64,000 nucleotides of DNA, taken from positions 1,457,501 to 1,521,500 of the forward strand of contig NC_085089.1 in NCBI RefSeq assembly GCF_963422355.1, in the 5' to 3' direction. A program made the position numbers and the translations under genes. Below the pieces are notes generated by a model, which made no database searches, had not been told where the DNA came from, and saw only the letters and a program-made list of their open reading frames with translations. The DNA is from Corticium candelabrum (taxonomy: Eukaryota > Porifera > Homoscleromorpha > Homosclerophorida > Plakinidae). Shown one piece after another: positions 1 through 11,176 of this stretch; position 1 is the stretch's first letter; each line of letters begins with the position of its first letter.

Positions 1-708
1 TCAATTTCCCAAATATCATTCCGTCCCTACTTAACGTCTCTATTGCTTCGGACGATAGCGGTTGACGTGCAGTGGTGCAGTAAGCAGAATCTCTAGAAGA
101 GCAAACGTTTTCTTCATTACAGATGTCGAGAATGGACGCAGGGCAGTCGTCCGGCGAGCAATCACCAACGTTGAAGTATTGATTCTGTGTGAAGTTAGCT
201 GACTCGGGACTCTTGCGATCTCCGTAGCTGCGGACTTCACTATTGGATTCAAATACTTGCACGATGATCACTTCCCAGCAGCCGTTTGCTAGCATCTTTA
301 CCAATGGACTTTTTCTCAGTGTGACCGCTACTTGGCACTTCATACCCGGATGTCTGATTGTGATCCATTTGTTTGCCGCTCCATCTTTACTCGTGGGAGG
401 CTCGGTATTGTAGTTTGTTGTTGGATAACCCTCGTTTACATAAAGCACCATTGGATAATCTGCTTTAGACACTTCAGAAACTTGCCTGAATGGTTGTGTT
501 GAGAAATGAAAATCTTGAATTTTTTGTGAGAAGCCACGCATCCGGACGGGTTCAGACCACCGACTACAATAATTGGACCAAGAAGCTTTGCAACTGGCGG
601 TAACAACAGAGACAGAGATTGAACGGTAGCAGTTGGAGGCACATCGTCTTTTTCGCTTTCAGAACGTATACATTTATATACGCTCGGCTTCGTTAAACAT
701 TGACCCAC
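1..708 (-). pseudogene. Partial broken copy of the local unknown gene family
   Basis: This is a minus-strand copy of the gene at 8185-9378, cut by the left edge of the window, so roughly the last 160 codons lie outside. Its first 60 or so residues match the start of that gene closely (MGQxLTKPS, DDVPPTATVQSLSLLLPP, GLNPSGCVA). The frame then slips after the GCVA motif, near 505-530, by what looks like a one-base loss relative to the intact copy. Downstream DNA still encodes recognisable family motifs in another frame (HPGMKCQVAVTLRKSP, WEVIIVQVF, NFTQNQYF). I read it as a recent pseudogene produced by the segmental duplication shared with 8.7-10.95 kb. A sequencing error is the main alternative. 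Confidence 0.7.
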
Positions 709-887
709 TTTAGTCGGATGCTGTTCTGGTCGTTCTAGTTATTCTTTTTCGCTCTGTAGTTCTCGGTCATGAACAATGCGGCGAGTGACCGCCAGAAGTA
801 CGTTCTTAAAGAAAACACGATCGACGGGTAAATAGAGACATTCCCTGTCTCATGACTCGAGTGTATAACACGTGACCGTGCAAGGAG

Positions 888-1437
888 AAGCATAATTGTA
901 GAACAAGGCTTTCCCTAACATTCCGATAACCTACAGTCGATTTTACTATCGCTATCGCGTCTCATCAACTCTGCTATTCAATTTCCTGTATACCTTCGAT
1001 ATGATATAACGCATGGTCACACATGATAAAACGATTAAGGAAATCATTGCTACAAGTACCGTTTATAATTGAGATACTATTTTAGACAAATGCATCAACA
1101 GACTCGCGCACGTGTATTACATTCCATTTGGCAAAGTAAGAAGAAAGAGCTTCGTGACTTTATCGTGAGACCGAAACTCGCAAATTTATCGCAATAAGTA
1201 ATGCATGCATGTGCACGAGTCTGTTGATGCATTTGTCTAACATAGTATCTAGAGTATAAAAGCTAACTGATAGCAGTGCTTTCTATATTTAATCTTTTTA
1301 TCATGTGTTACCATGCCATAAATCATATTGAAGGTACTGTATACACAGAAAATTGAATAGCAGAGTTGATGAGTCGCAATAGCGATAGTAAAATCGACTG
1401 TAGGTTATCGGGATGCTAATTACGCTTCTCCACAGTC
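888..1437. repeat. Large imperfect inverted repeat (foldback)
   Basis: Two arms of about 200 bp face each other. The left arm (about 888-1115) includes CCGATAACCTACAGTCGATT and TAGACAAATGCATCAACAGA; the right arm (about 1208-1437) carries their reverse complements. The left arm is also present in the duplicated segment near 9540-9690, while I see no right arm there. The right arm is therefore probably a local inverted copy made after the segmental duplication. The arms have diverged by scattered changes, so it is not brand new. Confidence 0.75.
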
Positions 1438-1535
1438 ATATACCGTCTACTAGTGTGAGAGATACAGAGACCGGAGAAGAGAACGAATTCAAAATCTCTA
1501 AAAACAGCATGTGATGCATTACCCAATTAGACTTA

Positions 1536-2066
1536 AGGTGGGTTTACATTAAAGACGTAAGGAGGTGTTACGTGCTACTTACGTGCTTTGTGTTTTCTTA
1601 CGTCCTTACGTGTCTGTTCACATTAAAACGCCGAGCGCAAAACGCGGAGACGTAAGGAGACGCAAGTAAATAGACTCGGTTTCTATTCTTGCGTCTTGCG
1701 TCTCGCGTTTTTTTATATCAACCTCACTATTTTCTGATGGAAGAACGTGTAACTGAGAGCGTTCGCTTGTACCACTGTATTTGGGACATCTCTCATCCGT
1801 TGTACAAAGACAGGAATGCTAAGAGTGAGGCTTGGCAGAGGATGCAATCAGTAAAAGAGCTTCTTCACACGACATTGCAATGTGTAGCGTGCTTTAAATT
1901 ACGTTTTGCAAGTTACAAAGGCTAGCGCGTTAACCGAGAGACGCAAGACGCAGACGCGTGCAGTTTTAATGTGAATAGAAAAAAGGTGCAAGGAGACGCA
2001 AGGCGCAAACACGCAAGACGCGAACGCAAACACGTAAGGCTTTGCGTCTTTAATGTAAACCCACCT
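1536..2066. mobile_element. PIF/Harbinger-type non-autonomous element with MADF fragment
   Basis: A 531-bp element is bounded by perfect 22-bp terminal inverted repeats beginning AGGTGGGTTTACATTAAAGA (1536-1557 and 2045-2066). It is flanked by TTA on the left and CTA on the right, fitting a 3-bp TWA target duplication with one change. The paralogous segment near 10591-10600 reads ATTATTAGTTGC with no element, as expected of an empty site. Subterminal DNA is full of short ACGTAAG/GCGTCTT repeats. The interior encodes a MADF-like stretch. Harbinger elements often carry a MYB/SANT or MADF protein beside the transposase, so this is probably a deletion derivative of a full element. Confidence 0.8.
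1740..1925 (+). pseudogene. MADF-domain fragment inside the Harbinger-type element
   Basis: The translation contains VRLYHCIWDISHPLYKDR followed by a lysine/serine-rich turn and EAWQRM. This matches the MADF pattern of a short helix, an aromatic, H-P-x-Y-K-D-R and then a conserved E-A-W. About 45 residues fit and the remainder is degenerate. No ATG opens the frame close to the domain except an internal one. MADF proteins bind DNA and are the accessory protein of many PIF/Harbinger transposons. The fragment is too short to be a working gene and is best read as a captured remnant. Confidence 0.6.
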
Positions 2067-2469
2067 CTAGTCGCACGAAATCTTATTGCTGTACGTTGTA
2101 TAATCTCAAAGTGAAATCGATTTTGAGGGCCCTCAGGCGTAAGTTTCTAGCTATAGCATGCTTGTACAATGTGGTAGTATAGTGAAGTAAGCGCTTGTGA
2201 GTGGTAGAACGACTGCTCATGTGCACAACATCCTACGAGCCCCAAGTGCATCCAGTTTGCAAAACCAACAAGGACTGGATCAAGCAAACTATCTGCTCGT
2301 CCTTCAGCAATCATGCATACGTATTGCATAGATTCTCTTAGTGTTTGCCTACTTAAATATTTCTGTTCGATGTGTGAGGTTAATTCCTGTATTCTCAAGA
2401 GGATATAAAGTGCTTGCAAACGTGACTTCATCTACACCAAGCTAGTGAACAGTATCAGCGATGTGGGAG

Positions 2470-3140
2470 TTAAATATGAAGCAAGACTAGGCACAGAATG
2501 TTGAGCTTACAATCTCCTCAGACGTTAGGATGCATGTCCTTTTTCCTGTAGTAGATTTGCTAATCGTCAAACCATTGTGTAAGGAATGGCCGCTATGAAC
2601 AAGAAAGGAAAAAGGCAGAAAAATGCAAGAGTGAACTTCTCTAGCATGGTGTAGCTCTGTCAGTAATCTTGGCAGCAATGGAGCGTTTTAGATGCTATAG
2701 GGAGTTTAGGCAAAAAGCTGTGGAGGGGAAATCTGTTTGCTAAGATAAGAGGATAACCAGAAAAGTAATTGATGTCAACAGTTTTCTCTCTACCTGCATT
2801 TATACGATAACACCCATTGTTTTCTGCCACTTTAACCATTTAATATCATGAAAGGGTATGAATGCCCTAAGGATTGTAGTTGTGCATGATGTATGATGTG
2901 AAGCAGGCAGGCTTTCTGAAAATGATTGTATTCAAATTGAACTAAAGCAAACAGAAAGTGTATTTCATTTCATAAATTGTACGTGAATTCATTCCGTCAA
3001 CTGTGACAAACAGCTTTGTAAATAAACTATATACTCAATTAGTATAAATATACTGTATTTGTTACTTGGACTAAAATTTAAATAAATAATTCTATAAAAT
3101 AGTCTGTTTGCTGTTGAGTCTTTTCTTTCTGCACGTTAGA
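2470..3140. other. Gene-poor spacer
   Basis: AT-rich DNA between the duplicated segment and the first complete gene of the unknown family. Only short frames without recognisable motifs occur. I see no RNA gene or mobile element. Confidence 0.5.
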
Positions 3141-3145
3141 GTATT

Positions 3146-4267
3146 TTATGATTTCAGCAACACAATCTTTCTGCCTTGTGTATCATTGGGTGTAGCGAAA
3201 CCAGACAATGTCTTGTGGTTCAATGCCTTCTTTAGTAACACTTGTTGTTCGCTGACTGCAGGCCTTGGAGGTTCTGATGCACAGCTTTTGTCAACTTGGT
3301 AACAACCATTTTTGAGTCTGTCAATTCTTCCTTTAAACTGCCATTCGACTCCTCCAAAAGTACACAAATTCTCTACTTGTTTGGTCTCGTTGCCGCCTTC
3401 CTTTTCATCCAATTGATAAGAGCAAACGTAGGTTACAAAAGTCTCTGATATTTCAACTCTGTTGAGGTAATACGTACAAGCAAGCAAGTTGCACTTGTTT
3501 GAAACATCTTTGTAGTATTTGCTTTTTTCATCCACTACCAAGTCACAGCAGACAGCTGGCTGGTCTTGGCTGTAAAGTTGACCATACACCTCTTTCCCTT
3601 GCTCAGTATCATACACATTGCTCACGTCAGCATTGCTACTGCCTTCCTTCGAGTAACTTGGTGAGTCTGAAGAGGACGGTGACTGTCCAGATCCCTGATG
3701 TGTGATTTTGTCAACAAGAGGTAGAGAAGGACTAAATGTATCTTCCATGTAGAAGTCGTCCATTGCCAGTGCAGTACCATAATACCTGCGGGTTTTGCAT
3801 TCGATAAGCACCTGCACAATACTCACATACCAGTTGTCTAACTGTTTGGGAGGAAACGAGGAAGTCGGTTTCAAGACCTCGTCAACAACCATTGTGACAG
3901 GAGGGGCTGTAATGTATAATTTTTCACCTGGTTTCAGGCAGGTACTACTGATCTTAGGAAGAGTTCCATGTTGATGAAATTTTATGCTGGGCGCCGTCCG
4001 CAACTGTGACGTAGCAATCTCATGAAAGTCTTCTTTTTTGTTCGGAATTTTAAGAGTTCCGTGACGAATTATTTGAATATCAATGTTGCCTGGAAAATGG
4101 ACGACAGGCTCGGTTGTATTCTGATGGTACAAAGAATGACCGGTGCTGGCTGCTTGTGATCGCCTATTTGAAACTTTCCTTGTCGCTGACTGGTTTCTCT
4201 TTGAATAAGGTTGCTGTTGATGGCGTTGTCTCTTCAAACGTTCCAACAAGCCTTTAAAACGAGGCAT
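3146..4267 (-). CDS. Divergent member of the unknown intronless family
   Basis: A single open frame of 373 residues; I chose the first ATG (MPRFKGLLERLKRQ) because upstream codons contain no other ATG. The N-terminus is very basic and glutamine/arginine-rich. The body keeps the family layout but at low identity: a W-x-V-x-I-V-Q-V strand followed by RRYYG, then YYLNRVE, a TYVCSY strand and GGVEWQF near the end. Cysteines in the C-terminal half (CCDL, CNLLACTYY, CTFGGVE) are not those of the close paralogs. It has a serine-rich insert near the middle. No signal peptide or membrane segment is visible. I do not recognise a known domain, and the function is unknown. Confidence 0.75.
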   Translation of the reverse strand: MPRFKGLLERLKRQRHQQQPYSKRNQSATRKVSNRRSQAASTGHSLYHQNTTEPVVHFPGNIDIQIIRHGTLKIPNKKEDFHEIATSQLRTAPSIKFHQHGTLPKISSTCLKPGEKLYITAPPVTMVVDEVLKPTSSFPPKQLDNWYVSIVQVLIECKTRRYYGTALAMDDFYMEDTFSPSLPLVDKITHQGSGQSPSSSDSPSYSKEGSSNADVSNVYDTEQGKEVYGQLYSQDQPAVCCDLVVDEKSKYYKDVSNKCNLLACTYYLNRVEISETFVTYVCSYQLDEKEGGNETKQVENLCTFGGVEWQFKGRIDRLKNGCYQVDKSCASEPPRPAVSEQQVLLKKALNHKTLSGFATPNDTQGRKIVLLKS

Positions 4268-4329
4268 TATCTGACTTTGACTCACTCACAAGGACAAGAG
4301 CTTGACTGCCGTTGTCGCTGGTTATGAGC

Positions 4330-5130
4330 TATTTATATGACTGCAATGATCTGCTGTAGAGAAGATGTGTGAGCCCCCAGGGGTTCTTCGTAAAGGGACC
4401 ATCTACCACTACCTCATGGGGAACTCTTTGACTTATGGGCGTATGGCCAACTACAATTGTGGGAAAGATATTTTCATTGTGCATGTACGGCGCAGGTGTG
4501 TAATCACCGGCGTAGCATTTGGTGTTGAAAATGGGGGGCGTAACAGTGGCGTAGCTACCACTGTTCACAGGTTGCACGTAAACTCCCCCAGGCTAGCAAT
4601 TTATTTCCGTCTACTTGATCGAAAGACAAGAACATGCCTAGTAGTGTGTGACAGTGAAATCATATTTAGCAAGTGTCGGGGAAAATTTCCAAATCCCAAG
4701 ACGGGATCAATAAACCTAGATTAGTATGAAATTAGTCTACAATGGGATTATTGGTAGTTTCAACTAAACTTAATTGGAAATATCTCATGGTTAATTAAAG
4801 TTTGAATATTGAGACTTTTTTGCATTTTTTGCATGTACAATTGGAGATCTTATAAAGATACAAACTGCGGATTGTAAGGTTTATTCGTGGTTGTAATTTA
4901 CTACAGTGTAGTCTAGCGCTGGTGTTCCTGTCCCCGCCCGTTAGATTTATGACTAGAATCGGTAATTAGTATAGTAACTACAACGTGTACAATTGACTGG
5001 CATTATTAAGTAAAGAACAATATCGAAAAACTCATCTAGATCTTCAAAATGCTCTGTAGTCAGACTATGTAAGCAATTCTTCTCGCTAATACTAAGCGTT
5101 TTGGTCCCATCCACGTGTCAACTAAGGACT
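4330..5130. other. Intergenic spacer, no supported gene
   Basis: A frame at 4365-4724 on the plus strand reads through this spacer but has no family motif, and I do not support it as a gene. The rest is AT-rich with nothing recognised. Confidence 0.45.
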
Positions 5131-5140
5131 CACAATAAAA

Positions 5141-6229
5141 TTATTTTATCATTCTTGCTTCAAAACGAACGCTGTTATTGAATGTCGCATATCCCTTACA
5201 CAAGCGACCGTCGGAACTCGAAGAGCACCGCAGCTCGTGTCGCTCGAGAATACGACTGGACAGGTACGGAAAACCGAACGGTCGCGACTCCGTCCAAGCA
5301 ACAGGCGAGAGCTGATTACACGACGTCTCGTACCACTCGAATTCGTCCGTGCCCGTCACTCGCCTCAACTTACAATCAAAGAACCACTGCACCGCCATGG
5401 GTGTGTACACCTCTCGAGAATTTGTATTGTAGATGGTCAGGTACGTGAACATGGACGACCTCTTCTCGATCCTGTTGAGATAGTATTCGTCTGCCGTCAG
5501 TAAGTTCGAGTGTTTACTAAAGAAACTACGCATGTCGGGATCTGTCTCGGATCGCGGACGGAACGAGACACGTGCCATGCTTTCTATACGGTCTCTGCAG
5601 CTCAGTTTCCCAAAGAGAAATTTTTTATCGAGAACGACTTGGATGTCGAACGGTTGGCGTGCCGTACTGCTGTAGGCCGGATCCTTCATGTTGCACGTGC
5701 ACGTTCGGCCGTCGACGTCGAGTATTGGTGCCTCATAAGATCGTCCGTCGACCTGAAAGTATTGATTCAACATAAAATCGACTTCTTCGGAATCTCTAGC
5801 TGCTCCATATGCGTGTATTTCCTCGTTTTCGTTGACAACTTGAACAATAATGACTTCCCAGTCGGTCAGCGTCGATGGTTCTTCTACCGGGTTCTTTTCC
5901 AAAGTTACTGCAACTTGGCATGTCACTTCGGGAGATCTAAACTTGAGAAACAGATTCTTGTCGCTGTCGGTGAGGTTCATTCTGGGTAGTCCTTCTTCGA
6001 TCTTTAACTCCATTGGAGCAATATCCGGTATCTTGTCTATATGGTGGAACGGTTCCGTTGTAAGAGAGAGCTTTCCGAAGCCGACCGATGGAACTGTGAG
6101 GCCAACCACAACGACTGGACCGAAACGGTCAACGCTGGTTGACCGCAGCAAACGAGCAGTCGACTCATCGATTTCTTTTTCTGTTCGTGCGTCGTCAGAG
6201 TTCTCTTTGTTATGATGGTGGGTGCTCAT
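5141..6229 (-). CDS. Core member of the unknown intronless family
   Basis: The frame stays open further upstream, but that extension is encoded by a (TG)n(TA)n microsatellite. I place the start at the ATG giving MSTHHHNKENSDDARTEK, for 362 residues. Motifs in order: FGPVVVVGLTVPSVG near the start, MELKIEEGLP, CQVAVTLEKNP, WEVIIVQVV followed by IHAYG, a cysteine pair CTC, DPAYSSTARQP, FGKLSCRD, YYLNRIEKRSSMFTYL, YTPMAVQWFF, and KGYATFNNS at the end. These occur in the same order in the genes at 8185 and 11177. No membrane segment or known catalytic motif is visible. The intronless structure contrasts with the intron-bearing housekeeping genes nearby. Function unknown. Confidence 0.82.
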   Translation of the reverse strand: MSTHHHNKENSDDARTEKEIDESTARLLRSTSVDRFGPVVVVGLTVPSVGFGKLSLTTEPFHHIDKIPDIAPMELKIEEGLPRMNLTDSDKNLFLKFRSPEVTCQVAVTLEKNPVEEPSTLTDWEVIIVQVVNENEEIHAYGAARDSEEVDFMLNQYFQVDGRSYEAPILDVDGRTCTCNMKDPAYSSTARQPFDIQVVLDKKFLFGKLSCRDRIESMARVSFRPRSETDPDMRSFFSKHSNLLTADEYYLNRIEKRSSMFTYLTIYNTNSREVYTPMAVQWFFDCKLRRVTGTDEFEWYETSCNQLSPVAWTESRPFGFPYLSSRILERHELRCSSSSDGRLCKGYATFNNSVRFEARMIK

Positions 6230-6394
6230 TTTAGAAGTTTTGAGACTGTGTGTTGTAACTGTTGGAACGAAAGTCCGTTCTGCTGAACTGGCTGCGTGAG
6301 TGACAACGACAGATCTAGTACTGTACATGTTTTTGAATGTGTGTGTGTGTATATATATATATATAAATGTGTGTGTATAATATATAATATTCAC

Positions 6395-8080
6395 TCTCCG
6401 TCACTTATCTCGTCTGCTCAATCAAATTTCATTTTCTCTAATTCAATTTTTGCTTTAAGGATGCCAATGGAATACATAAAGTTATTGAAGTTATATGCAC
6501 TTTCAGGTTATCGCTTTATGTATCTACAAATATTAATTACAATAATAGTAAGTTTTTGAAATTCAATGCTTTTAAAAAGCATAAAATAATTTGTGCAGAT
6601 CACAACTGCTTTTTAGCTGCTTTGCAAAATACGCAATCACGTACGCGCATGTAATTGATTACGTTAATTTATGTTCAAACGGCCACAATTACCTCTAGCG
6701 ACGAAGTGTCACTGTCTGCTTCGACAGTTGCGCAAGCTCATTTTTTATTTGGAAGTGAAAATGAGCTAAATTTGTAGAAAGAAGGGACGCATACGTCGCT
6801 GTAAAACTGTTGAGCAGGACGAGGTCTAACCATGCGTTAAATAATTTTTGATTTTCGTGTTTAGTTTGGCGCGTCCAACTGCAGTCATTGTTTACAGAAA
6901 ACATTAATTGACTCGAATATGGTCGTTTAATTCGCTCTATCAAATACAGATTATGCCAATATCGCATTCATTTCTATGAGTGACTCGTTTAGCTATGTAT
7001 CAATTTCAATGTCTAGAATTTCGATGCTATCAGGATGTACTGAGCGTCGTGCGTGCGTTTTCAGTGACGCACGTTTGTCCTACAAGAACGTCTACTGCGA
7101 CTTGCTGGTCTAGGGAAGGATATGACTTTTTTGGCACTTGCAGCATTTCAGGTACTCAATCACACGCCGTTACTGTAGCAAGTACGCATGCAGTAACACT
7201 AGCGCACAAAATCGTTTAAGATTGTATGTATTTGTGTATTAGCGGTGACGCGTTTGTCTAACCTTGAAGATATTGCTTGGTCGTTTACATGTTGTGCTTG
7301 CTGACTTCATAGTTCTTCTAGAGAATACGAAACCGTCGGTACTTTCGTGGAGATACCGTAATGTAGAAGAGCTTGTAGTTTAGACGCAGACATGGACGTT
7401 ACGGTTACGTCTTCCATATCGCAAAATGACGAGCCGGTTTCACGCAGGCTTGCCGGTTCACTTTGACTGACTAGAAGCGACAGCCAACCGATCACGTGAC
7501 ACGTCAGCGGTACAAATAAATCTGTTCGAAATAGACTAAGACTTTGCCACTGCGTATAGAGACTAGAGCATAGCTTAAGATGTGAACTTTTGACTTTATC
7601 ATATGTGTATACGTCTAGATACGTATCTTCGGTGTGTGAAAGCTATACGAAAGACCTAGTTGTGTAAGAGTTTCGTAGTTTCATATCACTCTCGCGTAGA
7701 TTCATCAGCTTGAACTCGATCCTTGGACACTGTTGACTGTGCTGATGGTTACTCGCGTATTTGTTTGCAGTATAATTGGCAAGATTTATACGTGTTTACG
7801 CGATCTCCTCTCGTTTATAATTTAGAGTTTTGCGTTTTATGCTAATTGTCGTGGATATCTAGTAAAAATCTGATGTTTTGCTTAATACTATTTTAATTTA
7901 CTACACAGCAATTGTTGTAAATCTTGTCTAGGTGCATCAGCTCGTTTACCAAAGCATTCTTGTAGATAACTGTTGTGAAATAAATATATACTGTTTCGAA
8001 TGTTTGTCATCAGTCAAATATGTAAATCTCTAGTGCGTATATAATCGCATTTTGCTTTAAAATTGTTGTAACAGTTTAAA
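6395..8080. other. Gene-free spacer
   Basis: A TG/TA microsatellite lies at about 6337-6365. The remainder is AT-rich with only short motif-free frames. No repeat ends or RNA genes were recognised. Confidence 0.5.
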
Positions 8081-8184
8081 AATAAAACTAAATATTTGTA
8101 GCCGTTTGGCAATGATGTGAAAGAAATTCAATAATCAATAATAGTAATAGTAACTGTAGACACTGAACAGTCGAAATCTTGTTT

Positions 8185-9378
8185 TCATACTCTTGTTTCT
8201 GTGATAGATGACTGAGAATGCAACAGTTTGAAGTACGTGGAAATGCTGTTATTAAATGTTGCATAGCGTTTGCAATCTTTAGAGTTGCTGCAATGGCCAG
8301 TGGGCAACTCCAAGAGGTGACGGTCGATGAGAGGGAAAGGATGAGACGGATTTTGAACGTTGAGTATCCACGGTGTAGGATGCGGTTGATTGCTTGTTGT
8401 TCCACACGTAGAGAACGTAAAATTGTCAGTTCCCTCTGTTCTACACAAATTGTATCTAAAGTTCCACTCGACAGCCATTGGTGTGTATATCTCTGAAGTA
8501 GCCGTATTGTAAATAGCCAAATAGGTGATAATTGTTGAGTATTTCTCGATCTTGTTGAGATAGTACGTCTTGGCTGTAAGGATGTCCTTGTACGTCTTGA
8601 AAAAGTCACACACGTTGTTGTCTGTCTCCGTTTTAGGATTATAAGCTAGACGTGCCGAACTTTGAGGCATGTCTTTGCCACTCAATTTCCCAAATATCAT
8701 TTTGCCCCCATTTAACGCCTCTATTGCCTTGCACGATAGCGGTTGACGTGCAGTGGTGCAGTAAGCAGGATCTCTTATAGAGCAGACGTTTTCTTCATTA
8801 CAGATGTCGAGAATGGACGCAGGATAACTGTACGGCGGGCAATCACCAACTTTGAAGTATTGATTCTGTGTGAAGTTAGCTGACTCGGGACTCTTGCGAT
8901 CTCCGTAGCTGCGGACTTCACTATTGGATTTGAATACTTGCACGATAATCACTTCCCAGCAGTCGTTTGCTAGCATCTTTACCAATGGACTTTTTCTCAG
9001 TGTGACCGCTACTTGGCACTTCATACCCGGATGTGTGACCGTAATCCGTTTGTTTGCCGTTCCATCCTTGCTTGCGGAAAACTCGGTATCGTAGTTTGTT
9101 GTTGGATAACCTCCCTTTATATGAAGCTCCATTGGACAGACATTGTTCTGTACCTGAGAAACTTGGCAGAACATTTGTATTGAGGGATGAAAATCTTGAA
9201 AGTCTATTTTACAAGCGACGCATCCAGACGGGTTCAGACCACCGACTACAATAATTGGACCAAAGAGGTCGGAAATTGGTGGTAACAGTAGAGACAGAGA
9301 TTGAACTGTAGCAGTTGGAGGTACATCGTCTTCTTCGCTTTCACAAAGAAGGCTCGGTTTCGTTAGACGTTGACCCAT
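8185..9378 (-). CDS. Core member of the unknown intronless family
   Basis: An uninterrupted 397-residue frame starting at an ATG (MGQRLTKPS). It carries all core motifs: GPIIVVGGLNPSG, MELHIKGGYP, HPGMKCQVAVTLRKSP, WEVIIVQVF followed by RSYGDR, DPAYCTTARQPLS, FGKLSGKD, YYLNKIEKYSTIITYL, YTPMAVEWNF and KRYATFNNSIS. The C-terminal tail is longer than in its relatives. It is the intact counterpart of the broken copy at 1-708, and the flanking DNA is duplicated as well. Predicted soluble, no transmembrane segment. I do not recognise a domain and assign no role. Confidence 0.82.
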   Translation of the reverse strand: MGQRLTKPSLLCESEEDDVPPTATVQSLSLLLPPISDLFGPIIVVGGLNPSGCVACKIDFQDFHPSIQMFCQVSQVQNNVCPMELHIKGGYPTTNYDTEFSASKDGTANKRITVTHPGMKCQVAVTLRKSPLVKMLANDCWEVIIVQVFKSNSEVRSYGDRKSPESANFTQNQYFKVGDCPPYSYPASILDICNEENVCSIRDPAYCTTARQPLSCKAIEALNGGKMIFGKLSGKDMPQSSARLAYNPKTETDNNVCDFFKTYKDILTAKTYYLNKIEKYSTIITYLAIYNTATSEIYTPMAVEWNFRYNLCRTEGTDNFTFSTCGTTSNQPHPTPWILNVQNPSHPFPLIDRHLLELPTGHCSNSKDCKRYATFNNSISTYFKLLHSQSSITETRV

Positions 9379-10950
9379 TGTCGAATGCTGTTCAGGCCGT
9401 TCTAAGTATCTTAGCTCTCAGTCGTACGACTGAAGGAGTATCTAGGTTTATGAGGAGTGAACATAACTGATATGTTACGATATTCCCTGGTTTTTGCATG
9501 ACACGTCGGGTATAACACGTAAGCGCGAGAAACAGCCGCAATACATATAGAAGGCTTTCCCTAACATCCCGATCCTCCTCAATTAACTATCGCTATCACA
9601 ACTTCAAATTTATAACTTTTCTGTTCAATTTCCTGTATACCTTCAATATGATATAATGCATGGTAGCACATGACAGACACAGAAAGAACTAATCACTGAT
9701 GTCAATTTACTTTTATGTTTAGCCTAGCGACAAAATGCAACAAATATGGATTCGTGTGTACGCTTTAGTTACGCACTGGCGGAGTAAGAAGAATGGAATT
9801 AATAGCTCGATAATTGCATAATGCACGAGATCAAAGCTTGCACGTCTATTACAACAGCTAGATATTTTGTAATCTAGGAGATCCAGAGATCGATGACTGA
9901 GATGAATTCAAAACTATACCTAATGGTATTGTTAACGACAAGTATTTTTTGTGTATAGAGATATGTTTCTACTTTTGAATTTTGCGTGTACACGCAGTAT
10001 GTAGCAAAAGGGGTTGCTTCGTCGTGTCGTCATCTTCGTTTTCTCTAGGTACCGCAAGGCGGCACATGACCACCAGGGAATGTTAGCGGACGTTCTAGCT
10101 TCTCTAGAGAAAGAAACGCTAATTAGCAATTAATTAAATTTTACTTTAAAAATTTGTGAGTTTGGTAAGCAATTGAGTGAATTTAGAAAACTAATTTTTA
10201 AATTAAACTATTACGTTAAAACACAAAATCATCACGTTTGGTAGTGATGAGATTATGTTCTTATCTATATAAAGCTGTTAATGATTCATTGACTAGACGG
10301 CCGGCTATTGATTGCCTTGTACTCAGTCGTCGAGATACTACGAGACTAGACAGCAGTTTGGTGATCGGTGCTGATATCAATTATTCTATAGAGTTGCCAA
10401 ATGAAACAACTGCCGTTGCTATGCAATATCACCATAACGATGTTGTTAATTAAACTAAATGGAAAGACTTTACTTGTGAAGCCACCGAGCATTAACTTGC
10501 ATTTGAAATTCTTTAGTAATTTTTTTCTATAAAGTTTGTCGAGTAGCAGTTATGTCTACTGTTCTGTCCTCAGACTTCATTCTAAACTTTAATTATTAGT
10601 TGCATCAAATCTTATTACGTTAATCTAAAACCGAAATTTAATTTGAGGCATAAGATTTCAGTGTCCATGTACGCGGTACCACTTTGATAGTCTAGTGAAA
10701 GTCAACGTTTCCGCTGCACTGGCATGGCACGTCACAACACGTCCGGATCTAGTGCGCAAATCGAATTCGAGCAGCTTATCCAAACACCGTGCTTAGATAC
10801 GTATTGCATAGATTCTCTCTAGCGTTTGCTTAAAATATTTCTGTTCGATGTGTAAGGCTAGTCTGTGTATTCTCAAGAGAATAATTCTTGCAAACGTAAC
10901 TTAGAATTAGCTATAGTCTAAACGGCTCACTAGTAAATAGTATCAGCAAT
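8690..10950. repeat. Segmental duplication partner of 1-2470
   Basis: The gene body, its upstream DNA (TTTCCCTAACATCCCGAT at about 9553 against the version near 915) and a distal block (TATTTCTGTTCGATGTGTAA near 10836 against about 2357) occur in the same order in both places. The left copy additionally holds the Harbinger-type element and the right arm of the foldback. Similarity is patchy between about 9700 and 10560, where no gene is supported. Confidence 0.65.
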
Positions 10951-11176
10951 GTATGGATCATGAGAAAACATAATAAGTGTTATGAGAAAAAATAATAAGT
11001 TTAATGGTCGAGAAACGTTATAATATGTAATATTGAACACAGTAAATACCTTACCTCAAGTTGCTGACAAACACATGCAGGGAATACAAGCGAAGATGCA
11101 TTTGCATACGCTTTATAAGGCACACGTACAGTATGACCTCGAGCAAATTGTGCATGTGTTCTCGATATCAGCGAGC

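Noticed and set aside
4365-4724. 119-residue plus-strand frame between two family genes
   Set aside because: It lacks family motifs, has no splice context, and the composition looks like random reading through a spacer.
6229-6394. N-terminal extension of the gene at 5141-6229
   Set aside because: It is encoded by a TG/TA microsatellite (repeated IYIY and HTHT), so the downstream ATG is preferred.
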